From: Clostridia bacterium
GTDB taxonomy: Bacteria; Bacillota; Clostridia; Oscillospirales; CAG-272
NCBI GenBank assembly: GCA_017547755.1
Contig: JAFYOX010000063.1
Span: 1-45,017 of the forward strand
DNA: 45,017 nt
Direction of reading: 5' to 3'
Below the pieces are notes generated by a model. It saw nothing but the letters and a program-made list of their open reading frames with translations. It did not search any database and was not told the DNA's origin. The position numbers and the translations under genes are program-made. Of the stretch, positions 30,704 to 40,800 are shown in pieces (the first letter of the stretch is position 1; each line of letters starts with the position of its first letter).

Positions 30704-32479
30704 TTATTCTCCGCGATATTCCAGACTGCGGATGTAGGTTCCGTCGAAATCTTCGGCTTCTGCGGCAGTCTGTAAGTGGAGATAGGACAGACCGTCCGGT
30801 GCGGCACTGCGCATGGAAACCGCAAAGAGCGAACGTTCGCCGTCAAATACCTGTGCCGTACCGCATTCCGTATCAAAACGGATCACGATGTCACGCCATT
30901 CTCCGGCTGGGAGGATCCGCTGATCCAGCGTAAAGTCGAAAGCAGACCAGAGACCGGCGTCCGGATCTCCCGCATTCATCCAGTGGTCACAGAGACGTAC
31001 CCGGATTCCGGAACCAGCTATATAAACACCCATGCGGATCTCTCCCAGATATCCTTTCGGGAAGTTCCAGACAGCCCCCTGCAGTTCACTGACCAGACGT
31101 TTGTCATGAACACGGCAGATCTGCAGAGCTTCTCTGAAATTGCCTTCCGGATCCGGCATCAGCAGGGCGCCGGCTGTCCGGTTCCATGCACAATGTCCGG
31201 GGATCCCCTGCCAAACATGACAGTCCGACACACTCTTTACAAACAGATGCGTGGTAATGTGATTCAGCCCGCGGGTAAAATCTTCCGCATGATGCTTTTC
31301 GTACAGCCAGTTCACGTCAAAAATCACCGTCCGACGGGAGAATTCATGCTGTCCGAAGGAAACAAGGATCTTTCCGTAGGGAAGTTCATACGCCTGGAAC
31401 TGATGGACGCTGTTGTCACCGGAACCGCCGACACGGAAATCCGCCGCACCGCGTCGTTCGTTTAAGAACATTTCACGGAAACCGATCCAGTGTTCGCCGT
31501 CTTCCGTGATGGCGGCATGGTTGGCGTCACGATTGGTGAAAGCATCTTCGCCGAGACCGTTTTTGACACCGTTTCCGACCGGAGGCCATGTCTTCTCATG
31601 ATTGGGTTCCGCCAGCGGACGGGTATTGTTCCAGAAGAGAATGACCCGTCCGTCACGGAGCCGGAGAAGAAACGGCGTGGTCAGCGTTCCGTGGAAGCGC
31701 GACGGTGTTCCGTCCGTCCAGGTTTCTCCGTTGTCGGAAGAATAATATACATAGAAATAATCCAGAGAAGTTCTTGCAAGGATCATCAGCCGTCCGTCCG
31801 GAAGCGGCACCAGATTCGGTTCTGCGCCGTTGTTCTGCCAGCGTACCCCCAGATGCGGCCATACGGGCGCGTGTTTCGGCGTGGAGGGAAGGGTGACTGT
31901 GATCCATGTTTCCCCGTTATCGTCCGAATAAAAGACCGTGGGACTGTAATTTCCGCCGCGGTTGATCGAACCGGTGGTGATGATCCGTTGTTCCTGTTCC
32001 AGAACGGTGGGCAGGAACATATCCCAGTAGACTTCTTCGGAAATTTTCACCATACGGGGATTTTCGTCACCGGGGCCGAGATCGGAAAGCATGGCATAGG
32101 TGCCTTTTTTTTCGCCTTCATGGATCCCAGCGAGACAGACATACCGTCCCGACCAGGGCACACGGACGGAAGCGCCCATCACGATCTTTCCGGGGAAGAT
32201 CTTCCCGTAATTGATCAGAGGCGCCGTATCTTCCGGAAGATCGACGCGGCTCCAGTCAAGACCGCAGTTCCGGCTGGAAAGATACACGTATTTTCCGGGA
32301 TCGGTCATACTCTTTTTGTCCGCGATCCCGTAACTGCGGATCTCCCCGTCGGGCAGAATGCAGAGTCCGCGGCGTGCGTCGTCCGGCTGAACACAGACGA
32401 TCGTAGGCGCATAGATCGCCTGCAGTCGTTTTTTATCCCGTTCGGAAAGAGTGGATTCCAGCAGATCAATGGTATTCAT
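30704..32479 (-). CDS. Sialidase-like BNR/Asp-box glycosidase
   Basis: This 591-residue protein has Asp-box-like motifs SSRNCGLDW, YSDDNGETW and YSSDNGETW, spaced as in a six-bladed propeller. PDGR/RDGR strand turns are present (VPLPDGRLMIL, LRLRDGRVILFW). A C-terminal beta-sandwich follows (about 430-591). No signal peptide is present. AAAGGAG precedes the ATG. It is the third gene of a leftward set with the GH39-like and FAD oxidoreductase genes (gaps 34 bp each). It differs from the sialidase-like protein at 187-1758 in length and order of motifs, so it is not a recent copy. Sialidase activity is not certain. Confidence 0.75.
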   Translation of the reverse strand: MNTIDLLESTLSERDKKRLQAIYAPTIVCVQPDDARRGLCILPDGEIRSYGIADKKSMTDPGKYVYLSSRNCGLDWSRVDLPEDTAPLINYGKIFPGKIVMGASVRVPWSGRYVCLAGIHEGEKKGTYAMLSDLGPGDENPRMVKISEEVYWDMFLPTVLEQEQRIITTGSINRGGNYSPTVFYSDDNGETWITVTLPSTPKHAPVWPHLGVRWQNNGAEPNLVPLPDGRLMILARTSLDYFYVYYSSDNGETWTDGTPSRFHGTLTTPFLLRLRDGRVILFWNNTRPLAEPNHEKTWPPVGNGVKNGLGEDAFTNRDANHAAITEDGEHWIGFREMFLNERRGAADFRVGGSGDNSVHQFQAYELPYGKILVSFGQHEFSRRTVIFDVNWLYEKHHAEDFTRGLNHITTHLFVKSVSDCHVWQGIPGHCAWNRTAGALLMPDPEGNFREALQICRVHDKRLVSELQGAVWNFPKGYLGEIRMGVYIAGSGIRVRLCDHWMNAGDPDAGLWSAFDFTLDQRILPAGEWRDIVIRFDTECGTAQVFDGERSLFAVSMRSAAPDGLSYLHLQTAAEAEDFDGTYIRSLEYRGE

Positions 32480-32513
32480 ATGTAACTCCTTTCATCAGAA
32501 CAAATCATCAGTT

Positions 32514-33788
32514 TCACGCAAGCAGAAGCAGGACTGTATTCGGCTTCATGGTAATCGAAGTTTCCGCGGGACAGATCGAGCCCACAGAAGCACCGAGGTG
32601 ATCCTGATCGAGCAGATACTGTTCCGCGATGCCGTCCAAACCGTGAATGCGGACGGTCTTTTCCAAAGCATTGTCCGCATCCGCGTAATAAGCGATCATC
32701 AGTCCGCGACGACCGCTGCCGTCACAGGCTGCCGCCGCATACAGATCTTCTCCGTCCGACGTACATTCCACCGCCTGCCCCAGTTTATACAGGGTACCGA
32801 ACATGGTAAACGCATAATAACCCCATTTGGGACGGAGAGTATAGTAATCAAACAAACCGTTCCAGATCATCGGACGGGCATCGTAATACATCATCATATC
32901 GATGCTGCTGTGCTGTCCGGCGATCATGCATGCGGCGTCGAAAGCGGCACCCTTGATGCTGATGATAGTCTCCAGACTTTCCAGAAAACCATCCTTCCAG
33001 CCTTTCACATAGTTCCATTCGTTGAGAATGCTTTCTGTGTTTCCAAAGCCGTAACGGTCAAGCAGACCGCGTACTTCTGCCGCACGCCGGCGGATGATTT
33101 CCTGCGAGGTCGTATAGATATGCCACGAGAAAAAATCCAAAGGTGCTTTCAGCTGTGCAAGAAACGCTTCCGCCCATTTCATATCCCCGGCAAGTGCCGG
33201 GCCGCCGATTTTCAGATGGGGAAATGCCGCTTTCAGATGCGTGGCAGCAATGTGGTAAAACCGGAAGAATTCTTCCATGGTGCCGCCCCAGCAGCCGCCG
33301 TAACCGTCCGGCTCGTTCCAGATTTCCCAGTATTCCATGTCCAGATGCAGTCCGTCCGCCCATCCTTCCGTGTAGTGCCGGATAATATGTTCGCAGATGA
33401 CCGCCCATTTCTGAAAATCCTTCGGCGGAAGGCTGCCGTATTTTTTGATGCTGTGTTCGATTTTCGTCCCCAGACGGTTGAAAACTCTGGTTCCGGCGTC
33501 GGAAATATCCCGGAAATATTTGTCTGTCATGACAAAATCATAGGAAGCGGGATCGGCCGGATCTTTCTCAAAATCCGGGAAAATATTGTGTACATCCACA
33601 ATATGGTCGCCGCCGTATTCTTCGCCGTAAGCCGCATCGTGCGTTCTGGCATACGGAAAACCGGCGTCTGCATACGCCGCAAAGTTCTCTCTGCTGTCCG
33701 GACGATCCCGTACGGGACCGTTGTTGACCGCGTGCATGGGCTTGATCCTGCCCACAGGACGGTCGAAATTCACCCTAATATTCTGCAT
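32514..33788 (-). CDS. GH39-like clan GH-A glycoside hydrolase
   Basis: This 424-residue protein reads as a (beta/alpha)8 glycosidase of the xylosidase/iduronidase type. The acid/base motif is EIWNEPDG with Glu159, and the probable nucleophile is Glu257 in SILNEWNYV. KIGGPALAG and DFFSWHIYT lie between them, in the order expected for GH39. The C-terminal ~110 residues are a short beta domain. No signal peptide is seen. GGAGG is 8 nt before the ATG. It lies between an FAD oxidoreductase and a sialidase-like protein in one leftward operon. The sugar is not identifiable from sequence; GH39 includes beta-xylosidases and alpha-L-iduronidases. Confidence 0.75.
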   Translation of the reverse strand: MQNIRVNFDRPVGRIKPMHAVNNGPVRDRPDSRENFAAYADAGFPYARTHDAAYGEEYGGDHIVDVHNIFPDFEKDPADPASYDFVMTDKYFRDISDAGTRVFNRLGTKIEHSIKKYGSLPPKDFQKWAVICEHIIRHYTEGWADGLHLDMEYWEIWNEPDGYGGCWGGTMEEFFRFYHIAATHLKAAFPHLKIGGPALAGDMKWAEAFLAQLKAPLDFFSWHIYTTSQEIIRRRAAEVRGLLDRYGFGNTESILNEWNYVKGWKDGFLESLETIISIKGAAFDAACMIAGQHSSIDMMMYYDARPMIWNGLFDYYTLRPKWGYYAFTMFGTLYKLGQAVECTSDGEDLYAAAACDGSGRRGLMIAYYADADNALEKTVRIHGLDGIAEQYLLDQDHLGASVGSICPAETSITMKPNTVLLLLA

Positions 33789-33822
33789 GAGATTCCTCCT
33801 TGCTATGGTTGTATTTCAATGA

Positions 33823-35193
33823 TTATTTCATATTAATTCTCATCCTGTGCAGGCTCACAGGGTCAATATCCGCAGGATCGCATCCTTCACGGATACAGAG
33901 TGCCGCCGCAGTTCCTGCCGCTTCGCCGAGCTGAAGCATGGTGCGGGAAAGTCTCGTACTTGATGCCGCAAGATGGGTAAAGGATGATCCGCGGCAGGCG
34001 ACCAGCAGATTGTCGATCTCCTTCGGAAGCAGGCATTCGTAGGGGATTCCGTATCCCGGGTATGTATCCCGACAGCGGCTGCCCCGTCCATGGGTATCCG
34101 CTGGATGATCCGCCAGTGCAATCGAGTGCTCCATCCCGAGAGACGGCGCATAACCGTGATAGATATCCTCCAGAGTCAGGACATACTGTCCCGTCAGCCG
34201 GTATGTTTCACGAAGCCCGATCAAGGGGAAGAGATGCGTGATTTCCCAGCCGCGCAGGTAGTTGTTCCGCGCAAGCCAGCGCACATAACTGTATGCTCTG
34301 GCTTCGCACAGATGCTTCAGTTCCGGCAGATCATATTTGAGGAACAAGTCGCCTTCTCCCGTCGGAAGCATATTGACATAAATCCCGCCGCGCGGATACA
34401 CATTGAAACAGCTCACCGGTCCGCAGATCCTGTCCATGTAATTTTCCCATTCGGTCAGATCCACGTCATCGTATTCCGACGGAACGGAAGGCATTTCCGT
34501 TCCCGTTTCGGTGATCCGGAAGCACTGCGTAAGTCCGTTGAGACATTGTTCCGCTTTTTCAAGAGCGGCTTCTTCTCCATAAGCATCCCGGGATTCCTGC
34601 CCGATCGCATAGGAACAACCCGCCAGCCGGGAAGGAAGAATATCCGCAGTACAGTCGATCACGATCCGCGGAACAACGGTCACCGTCCCGTCCGGTGTGT
34701 TCAGCAGACAGGAGGAAATCCGCCGTCCGTCGGTTTCCAGCGAAACAAACCGCGTGTTATAGAACAGCGTACGTTTTTCCTCCGGCGCCGCTTCTTCCAT
34801 CAGCTCCTGCAGTACCTCCGTCATGGCATCCGGTTCATAATGAAGTCTTCGCATATCGTCGGGATGAACGCCGAACCGCCGGAGCGTGGTTTCGTAGGAA
34901 TCTCCGGAACGGTCAGAAACGGCATACCGGTTGGATGCGGATACATATTCCGTGGTTTTTCCGACAAAAGCATCCCCGCTTTTCAACAGACGCCGTGCGA
35001 TCTCCCGGTGAATTCCTTCATAGGACACTCCCGGTTCCCAGTTGTTGACGCCGCCGAACGTGGAGGTTCCGCCCAGTCCCGGCATCTGTTCCACCCCGAC
35101 CACCGATGCGCCTCCCCGCAGGGCACGATATACCGCCGCAGACCCTGCGGAACCCAGTCCCAGTACAAGAACATCCGTATGGATAATTTTCAT
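33823..35193 (-). CDS. FAD-dependent oxidoreductase (second copy of the family)
   Basis: This 456-residue protein starts MKIIHTDVLVLGLGSAGSAA, a Rossmann dinucleotide site, followed by VVGVEQMPGLGGTSTFGGVNNW. The centre has VIDCTADILPSRLAG and the C-terminal region ACRGSSFTHLAASSTRLSRTMLQLGEAAGTAAAL, which is the FAD-binding end of the PF12831 family. I chose the ATG at 35193 because GGAAAGGA precedes it. The frame stays open for another 150 nt upstream, but that stretch covers the promoter. It is the first gene of the leftward operon with the GH39-like and sialidase-like genes, so it may oxidise or rearrange a sugar before or after cleavage. Confidence 0.8.
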   Translation of the reverse strand: MKIIHTDVLVLGLGSAGSAAVYRALRGGASVVGVEQMPGLGGTSTFGGVNNWEPGVSYEGIHREIARRLLKSGDAFVGKTTEYVSASNRYAVSDRSGDSYETTLRRFGVHPDDMRRLHYEPDAMTEVLQELMEEAAPEEKRTLFYNTRFVSLETDGRRISSCLLNTPDGTVTVVPRIVIDCTADILPSRLAGCSYAIGQESRDAYGEEAALEKAEQCLNGLTQCFRITETGTEMPSVPSEYDDVDLTEWENYMDRICGPVSCFNVYPRGGIYVNMLPTGEGDLFLKYDLPELKHLCEARAYSYVRWLARNNYLRGWEITHLFPLIGLRETYRLTGQYVLTLEDIYHGYAPSLGMEHSIALADHPADTHGRGSRCRDTYPGYGIPYECLLPKEIDNLLVACRGSSFTHLAASSTRLSRTMLQLGEAAGTAAALCIREGCDPADIDPVSLHRMRINMK

Positions 35194-35239
35194 CTTGATT
35201 TTCCTTTCCGTCCATCGGGAAAACGAATAATATAATTCC

Positions 35240-35268
35240 ATTGTATCGGGATTCCCGTGAAAAGTCAA
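35240..35268 (-). promoter_or_regulatory. Promoter of the FAD-GH39-sialidase operon
   Basis: Read on the minus strand, TTGACT and TACAAT are separated by 17 bp, about 47 bp before the ATG at 35193. The spacer holds the inverted repeat CGGGA-T-TCCCG (35247-35257), similar in layout to the CCGGA-TT-TCCGG in the promoter spacer at 3221-3232. Confidence 0.65.
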
Positions 35269-35367
35269 GGGCTCTCCGAAAAAAGGAACCGGATTACCGC
35301 AGAAAATCCGTTTTCTCTCCGATCCGTCAAACCCGCGGATCATTTTTGATTATTTTCATAACAGATA

Positions 35368-35396
35368 GAGACATTTCCGATGTTTTATGATACAAT
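35368..35396 (+). promoter_or_regulatory. Promoter of the second GH38-like gene
   Basis: GAGACA (35368-35373), 17 bp, and TACAAT (35391-35396) with a TGA extension upstream of the -10 lie about 50 bp before the ATG at 35446. It is divergent from the operon promoter at 35240-35268. Confidence 0.55.
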
Positions 35397-35445
35397 ATCA
35401 CCATACACAAAACGTCAGCGGAACATATTCCGAAAGGAGCATCAT

Positions 35446-37743
35446 ATGACAGAAAAAATACATCATCTGATCCCGACCTTCCACCACGATATCGCCTACC
35501 TGCGCCCGGAATCCTGGTATACGGAAACGGCGACCCGGATCCTCGACAAAGCGATCGGCATCCTGCAGGAAAACAGGGATTACACCTATACCGTCGAACA
35601 GGCATATTTTTTTGACGGCTACTGGAATACCCATCCGGAAAAGCACGAAATTCTGAAAACGCTGGTCGAACAGGGGCAGCTGCACTTTGCTCCGGGATTT
35701 TTCTCCGTCCCGGATATGTCCATGCTCTCCGGCGAAAGCCTGTTCCAGCAGGCATATTACGGAAAGAAAATTCTGGCGGAAACCGTCGGCTACGTACCGA
35801 AAACCGCCTTTATTGCCGACTGCTGGGGACACTGCGCCGCTCTTCCTCAGATTCTGACCCAGTGCGGCTATACGGGATATACCTTCAGCCGCTGTATGGA
35901 AAAATCTCTGGACATCGAAAATTTCCGCTGGAAGGGGATCGACGGCACGGAACTGAACACCCACTGGATGAGCACGGCTTATGCCGGGATCTCGTTTCCG
36001 GACGGGGAAAAAGTCAATGCGGAGGAGCTCCGCTGGGAAAAGGCGACCGCGGACGGAATCCGTTCCCTGACAGAGCGGAACGCCGTCTGCTGCGGGGAAG
36101 ACAGCCAGATCATCCCGGTCGGCGGCGATATGTGCATGCCGTCTTCCGCGGCACCTTCCATCGTACGGGAACTGAACAATTCCGCAAACCTGACACCGAT
36201 GCGTTTTTCTTCCTTCGAAGCAGCCTTTGACGACATTGATTTTAGCGAAAAACCGGTCTATGAGGGTGAATTCGTCTCCGCACTCAAGGGTTCCTTTGCC
36301 GCCAATATCCAGATCAAACTGGCAAACCGTAAACTGGAACACCTGCTCTATGCGCTGGAAGTCCTCTCGGTTCTCCGGGAGCGGGAAGCCGATTTCACGG
36401 CTCCGTGGAAAACCGTACTGAAAAATCAGTTCCATGATATCCTGTGCGGTACCATCTGCAACGAAAGTCTGGGACAGGTAATGGACGAATATGCCGAAGC
36501 AGAGGAAGCTCTGGAACAGATCCGTCAGCAGATTTCAGAAGGAGAAGGAAAAGCGTTCAACACCCTGAACTTTGCCGTGGACGGAATCCGCCACCGCGGA
36601 GACGAAACGGTCGCCTACCATGCCGAAGGATTTTCCGCAGCTGAGGAAAAAACGCTGACCGGAGAAGCTGTCTCTCTTCCTTGCACCTACGAAAACGACT
36701 TCTACCGTGCAGAGATCGATGCACGAGGATTCATCACGGCTTTGACCGGCAAAAAGAGCGGGGAAGTTCTGGTAAATCATCCCGCCGTTCCGTTCGGCAG
36801 TCTCCAGATGCAGGCGGACAACGGGGACAACTGGGTGGAATTCGAATATCCGTGGGAAGAAGACCATGTACATTACTCCGTAAATGTACCGGACCCGTAC
36901 GACCGGAGAGCTCTGCCGACCCATCCGAAAGTTCAGCTGGCGGCAAACGGCGTCGGTACCGCAGAAGCGATCTCCTTCGGGGAAGACGGCCTGCAGATCA
37001 TCCAGAAAGGGCGTCTCCGCTACTGGATCAGCGAGGTTCCTTTTACCACTACGGTAACTTTCGCAAAAAATACCGCGCGGATCGCATATCATACGGAATT
37101 CACCAACAATACAAAGCACATCCGTCTGCGTGCGGCGTTCCCGATTCTGTATTCGGAAATCATCCGTCATCAGATCCCGTACGGGATCGTACAGCGCGGC
37201 GAAGGCGTACAGCCTGTCCAGCGGTTTATGGATGCCGCCTCCGCAGACGGTTACGGCGTGGCACTCCTCAACCGCGGCCTGCCGCAGAACAACTGCGAAG
37301 ACGGCATCATGATGGTAACACTCTTCCGTTCCGCAGCAATGGAATATAAATGCGCCAGCGATCTGTCCTTCAACGCCGGAAAATCCTATACGGTGGAATA
37401 TGCAGTAGTGCCCCACGGTGCCGACAGCGATGATCTGCTCTGGGAAAATGCTCTGCAGTTCAACACTCCGCTGGTGGAAACCGGCGGCGATCTCCTGACG
37501 GACTGGAGCGTAAAAAATGCTTATATCTCTGCCATGCGAAACATCGACGGCGATGTCTTCCTGCGCCTGTATACCGGTACCGGAACCGCGAAAACTGCAG
37601 AAATCACTGTTCCGGAACGGTACACCATGTATTCGCTGACCGACGGCATGACGGAACCTCTCGAATGGAAGCCTGTGAAGGGAAAGCTCCTTCTGGAAAT
37701 GAAGCCGTATCAGATCGCGGGCATACGGTTTGCCGTCCGCTGA
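35446..37743 (+). CDS. GH38-type glycosidase, divergent
   Basis: This 765-residue enzyme is shorter than its neighbour at 26381 because it lacks the N-terminal beta domain. The metal-binding motif is FHHDIAYL (His13/14, Asp15) right at the N-terminus. The second motif reads FFSVPDMSMLSGESL where typical GH38 enzymes have EPD. The nucleophile motif is ADCWGHCAALPQIL with Asp125. NQFHDILCGTI is conserved. Because the glutamate of EPD is replaced by Val and WLPDTFGY is changed, substrate specificity probably differs from a standard alpha-mannosidase. No signal peptide is seen. AAAGGAG is 6 nt before the ATG. It is divergent from the FAD-GH39-sialidase operon and may share its control. Confidence 0.8.
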   Translation: MTEKIHHLIPTFHHDIAYLRPESWYTETATRILDKAIGILQENRDYTYTVEQAYFFDGYWNTHPEKHEILKTLVEQGQLHFAPGFFSVPDMSMLSGESLFQQAYYGKKILAETVGYVPKTAFIADCWGHCAALPQILTQCGYTGYTFSRCMEKSLDIENFRWKGIDGTELNTHWMSTAYAGISFPDGEKVNAEELRWEKATADGIRSLTERNAVCCGEDSQIIPVGGDMCMPSSAAPSIVRELNNSANLTPMRFSSFEAAFDDIDFSEKPVYEGEFVSALKGSFAANIQIKLANRKLEHLLYALEVLSVLREREADFTAPWKTVLKNQFHDILCGTICNESLGQVMDEYAEAEEALEQIRQQISEGEGKAFNTLNFAVDGIRHRGDETVAYHAEGFSAAEEKTLTGEAVSLPCTYENDFYRAEIDARGFITALTGKKSGEVLVNHPAVPFGSLQMQADNGDNWVEFEYPWEEDHVHYSVNVPDPYDRRALPTHPKVQLAANGVGTAEAISFGEDGLQIIQKGRLRYWISEVPFTTTVTFAKNTARIAYHTEFTNNTKHIRLRAAFPILYSEIIRHQIPYGIVQRGEGVQPVQRFMDAASADGYGVALLNRGLPQNNCEDGIMMVTLFRSAAMEYKCASDLSFNAGKSYTVEYAVVPHGADSDDLLWENALQFNTPLVETGGDLLTDWSVKNAYISAMRNIDGDVFLRLYTGTGTAKTAEITVPERYTMYSLTDGMTEPLEWKPVKGKLLLEMKPYQIAGIRFAVR

Positions 37744-37802
37744 ATGTCAGTTCATATACAGCGGATACGCAAAATCATCCCCTGTCCCAAAATACCATTA
37801 CA

Positions 37803-37835
37803 AAAAGGAGCCGGTAAAAACCGACTCCTTTTCCG
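37803..37835. terminator. Bidirectional terminator
   Basis: AAAAGGAG-C-CGGT (37803-37815) pairs with ACCG-A-CTCCTTTT (37820-37832), with one mismatch and an AAAA loop. T-runs stand on both sides, so it serves the convergent GH38 and ABC permease genes. The rest of 37744-37845 shows nothing else. Confidence 0.85.
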
Positions 37836-37845
37836 TTGGTATAAT

Positions 37846-40800
37846 TTATTCAATGGATTTCAGCGATTCTGCCATATTGATACGGTTCAGCTTCCCGCGC
37901 ATGAACAGGTCGACCAGTACCGTAAACAGGACAGTCAGGACAAACGAATAGACAAACGAAACCGGCAGGATCCGTACATCAAACGACAGCAGATCGATCT
38001 TGATCTGACTGATTACGAAGGAATGGAGTGCGATGCCGAGAGGAAGTCCCGCCAGTGCGCCGAGGAAGGTCAGCATCAGATTTTCGCGGAATACATAGGA
38101 AGCTACTTCCCCGGGGTAGAAACCGAGAACCTTCAGCGTAGCAATTTCACGGATACGTTCCGTGATATTGATGTTCGAGAGATTGTACAGGACAACAAAC
38201 GCCAGCGCCGCCGCACACGCGATCACCAGCAGGACGACAAAGTTCATGCTCTGCATCATATCGTCCACCATCGCTTTGGTATCCGCCACGATACTTACAT
38301 TCAGAATTCCGTCGAGATTCATGATTTTTGCGGCTGTTTCGTGTTCGTCTCCGCCGTTTCCGCGTGCAAACACCGTTTTGATCTCCGGAGCATAGCCGAG
38401 TGCGGATTCATAGGTCCCTGCCGAAATGTAGATGTAATTGTCCACATAATTTTCGCAGATCCCCGAAATTTCCGCCGTGATCGCTTCCGTTTCGCTGACC
38501 ATCATTTCGATGGAATCCCCGATCGCATATCCGCCGATCTTCGCAAGGTTTTCGTTGATGACCGCATATCCGTCCGTCGGATAGGGAACTGCAGTTTCTC
38601 CGAGATGGAGATCGACCAGTTCCGTCAGGGAAGCGTCATCCGTGACGATCAGTGAGGGAGATTTCAGCCCGTTGTCCGTATACAGATCCGCGGAAGCGGT
38701 GTGAAGGAACACGAGCGTATCCAGACAGTCTTCGGTATCTTTCCGGAACTGTTCCATCGCTTCTTCATCCGCGGGATCATTCAGCGTGACGGAAAAATCG
38801 TATTTCATGATCTCGTCATACTGGAATGTAATGATGTTCTTGACCGAGTCTCCGATCCCGAAGCCGGTCAGAAGCAGGGCCGTACAGCCGCCGATGCCGA
38901 GAAGCATCATGACAAGCCGCTTTTTGTACCGGAAGATATTCCGTAGGGAAACCTTGTGCAGGAAGCGGAAATGCTTCCACAGCCCCGGAATCCGTTCCAG
39001 CAGGATCCGTTTTCCGGCCTGCGGTGCGCGCGGACGGATGAGGGATGCCGGCATTTCCCGGAGTTCACTTTTGGAGGACAGGATCGTAGCTCCGACCGAA
39101 CAGGTCAGTGCCACCGCCAGCGAAATGATTCCGAGCGGCAGATCCAGTATAAAATTCGTCGTTTCGGAATAACAGTACAGCATTTTATAAGCCGTCCAGA
39201 TCACAGTCGGGAACAGCCACGAACCGCCGAGGAACCCGACGATACTGCCGATCAGTGCCGCACTGCCGCTGTAAAGAATGTATTTCCACATCACGCGGAA
39301 ATCGCTGTAGCCGAGCGCCTTCAGCGTACCGATCTCCGTCCGCTGATCGCTGATCATCCGCGCCATCGTCGTGGAGCAGACCAATGCCGCGACGGCAAAG
39401 AAAAAGATCGGGAATACGCGTGCGATCCCTTCCACGATCGCGGAGTCATTTTCAAGATTGGCATACCCGGTATTGACGGAACGGGTCAGAACAAAGGTCG
39501 TGGGTTCTTCCAGTTTGCTCAGTTCCTCTCTGGCATCGGCGATCTTCGGTTCGGCATCGGCAAGTTCCGCTTCTGCGTCGGCAAGTTCTTTTCTGCCGTC
39601 CTCGAGTTTCTTCTTTCCGTCCTCGATCTCGATTTCCGCATCCGCTAATTTCTGACGGTTTTCGGCTATTTCCGCTTTCCCGTCCGCGATCTGACTGCGG
39701 GAATCTTCAAGAACAGCCGCCGCTTCCGCAAGCGCAGTCTCTGCTTCCGCAAATGCCGCGTCGGCTTTTGCTTTTTCCTCCTGATAGAGCGCCAGACCAA
39801 ACGTATACTGCATCGCCTGTTCCGGTGTCGCCATGCCCGCGTCGATCAGCATTCCAAGGGCATCCAGATCCGCTTTCGACGCATCCAGTGCATCGTAGGC
39901 TTCGGTGCGGGAACGGTTGAATTCGTCAAGATTTTTCTGATATTCCGCTTCACCGTCCGCAAGTTTCCGCTCACCGTCCGCAAGTTCGGTTTCCGCGTCT
40001 TCAAGCGCTTTCCGTCCGTCCAGAAGTTCCGCTTCCGCATCGGTAAGCTTCTGCTGATTTTCTTCCAGTTCAGACCGCGCATCCGCCAGTTTTTCTTTGG
40101 CATCATTGACTTCTTTTTCCGCGTCGGCAATCTCTGCGGAGGCATCGCTGTACAGAGTGTTGTAACGTACCGATGCCCGTTCTTCCAGAGCTTCCGTGAC
40201 CGCAGGTTCATAGCGTTCCGCCAGTGCCTCATATTCTTCCGAGAAAATGTAGGCATTTTCCTGAAGTCCGAGATACGCTTCGGTATAGACTTCCATGGAG
40301 AAGCCTTCGTCCGGGATCAGGACAAACGCAAGACTCGATCCGCTTCCGAGTTTGGAAGACGGCCGCATCCGGTTGATGTAGAAAGGGGAATTCACGATCC
40401 CGACAATGGTATACTCATCATGAGCAAAGGAGTCAAAGGTATCCTCATCGTTGTTCGCGGAAAGGGTCAGCACGGTTCCAAGTGCATCCTCACCGAAAAC
40501 AAGAGCATCCGCAAGACATTCATCGGGAGATTCCGGCATTCTGCCGTACAGCAGACCGACACCGTTGATGTCGGTACCAAGAGAATGCGCGGAAAGGACA
40601 TAGTCCGATCCGGCTTCTTCGGAATACCAGAGGAAATCCGCGGAATAACTGCCTTCCGCCGCACGGATTCCGTCAACGGAAGCAAATGCATCGATATCCT
40701 CTTCCGTCAGCCCGAGGGTTGAAATCAGTTTGTAGTCATACATCTGCACGGCATTCGTATAGTCGTTTGCCGTATCGATCATAGATTCGCGTGTCACAGA

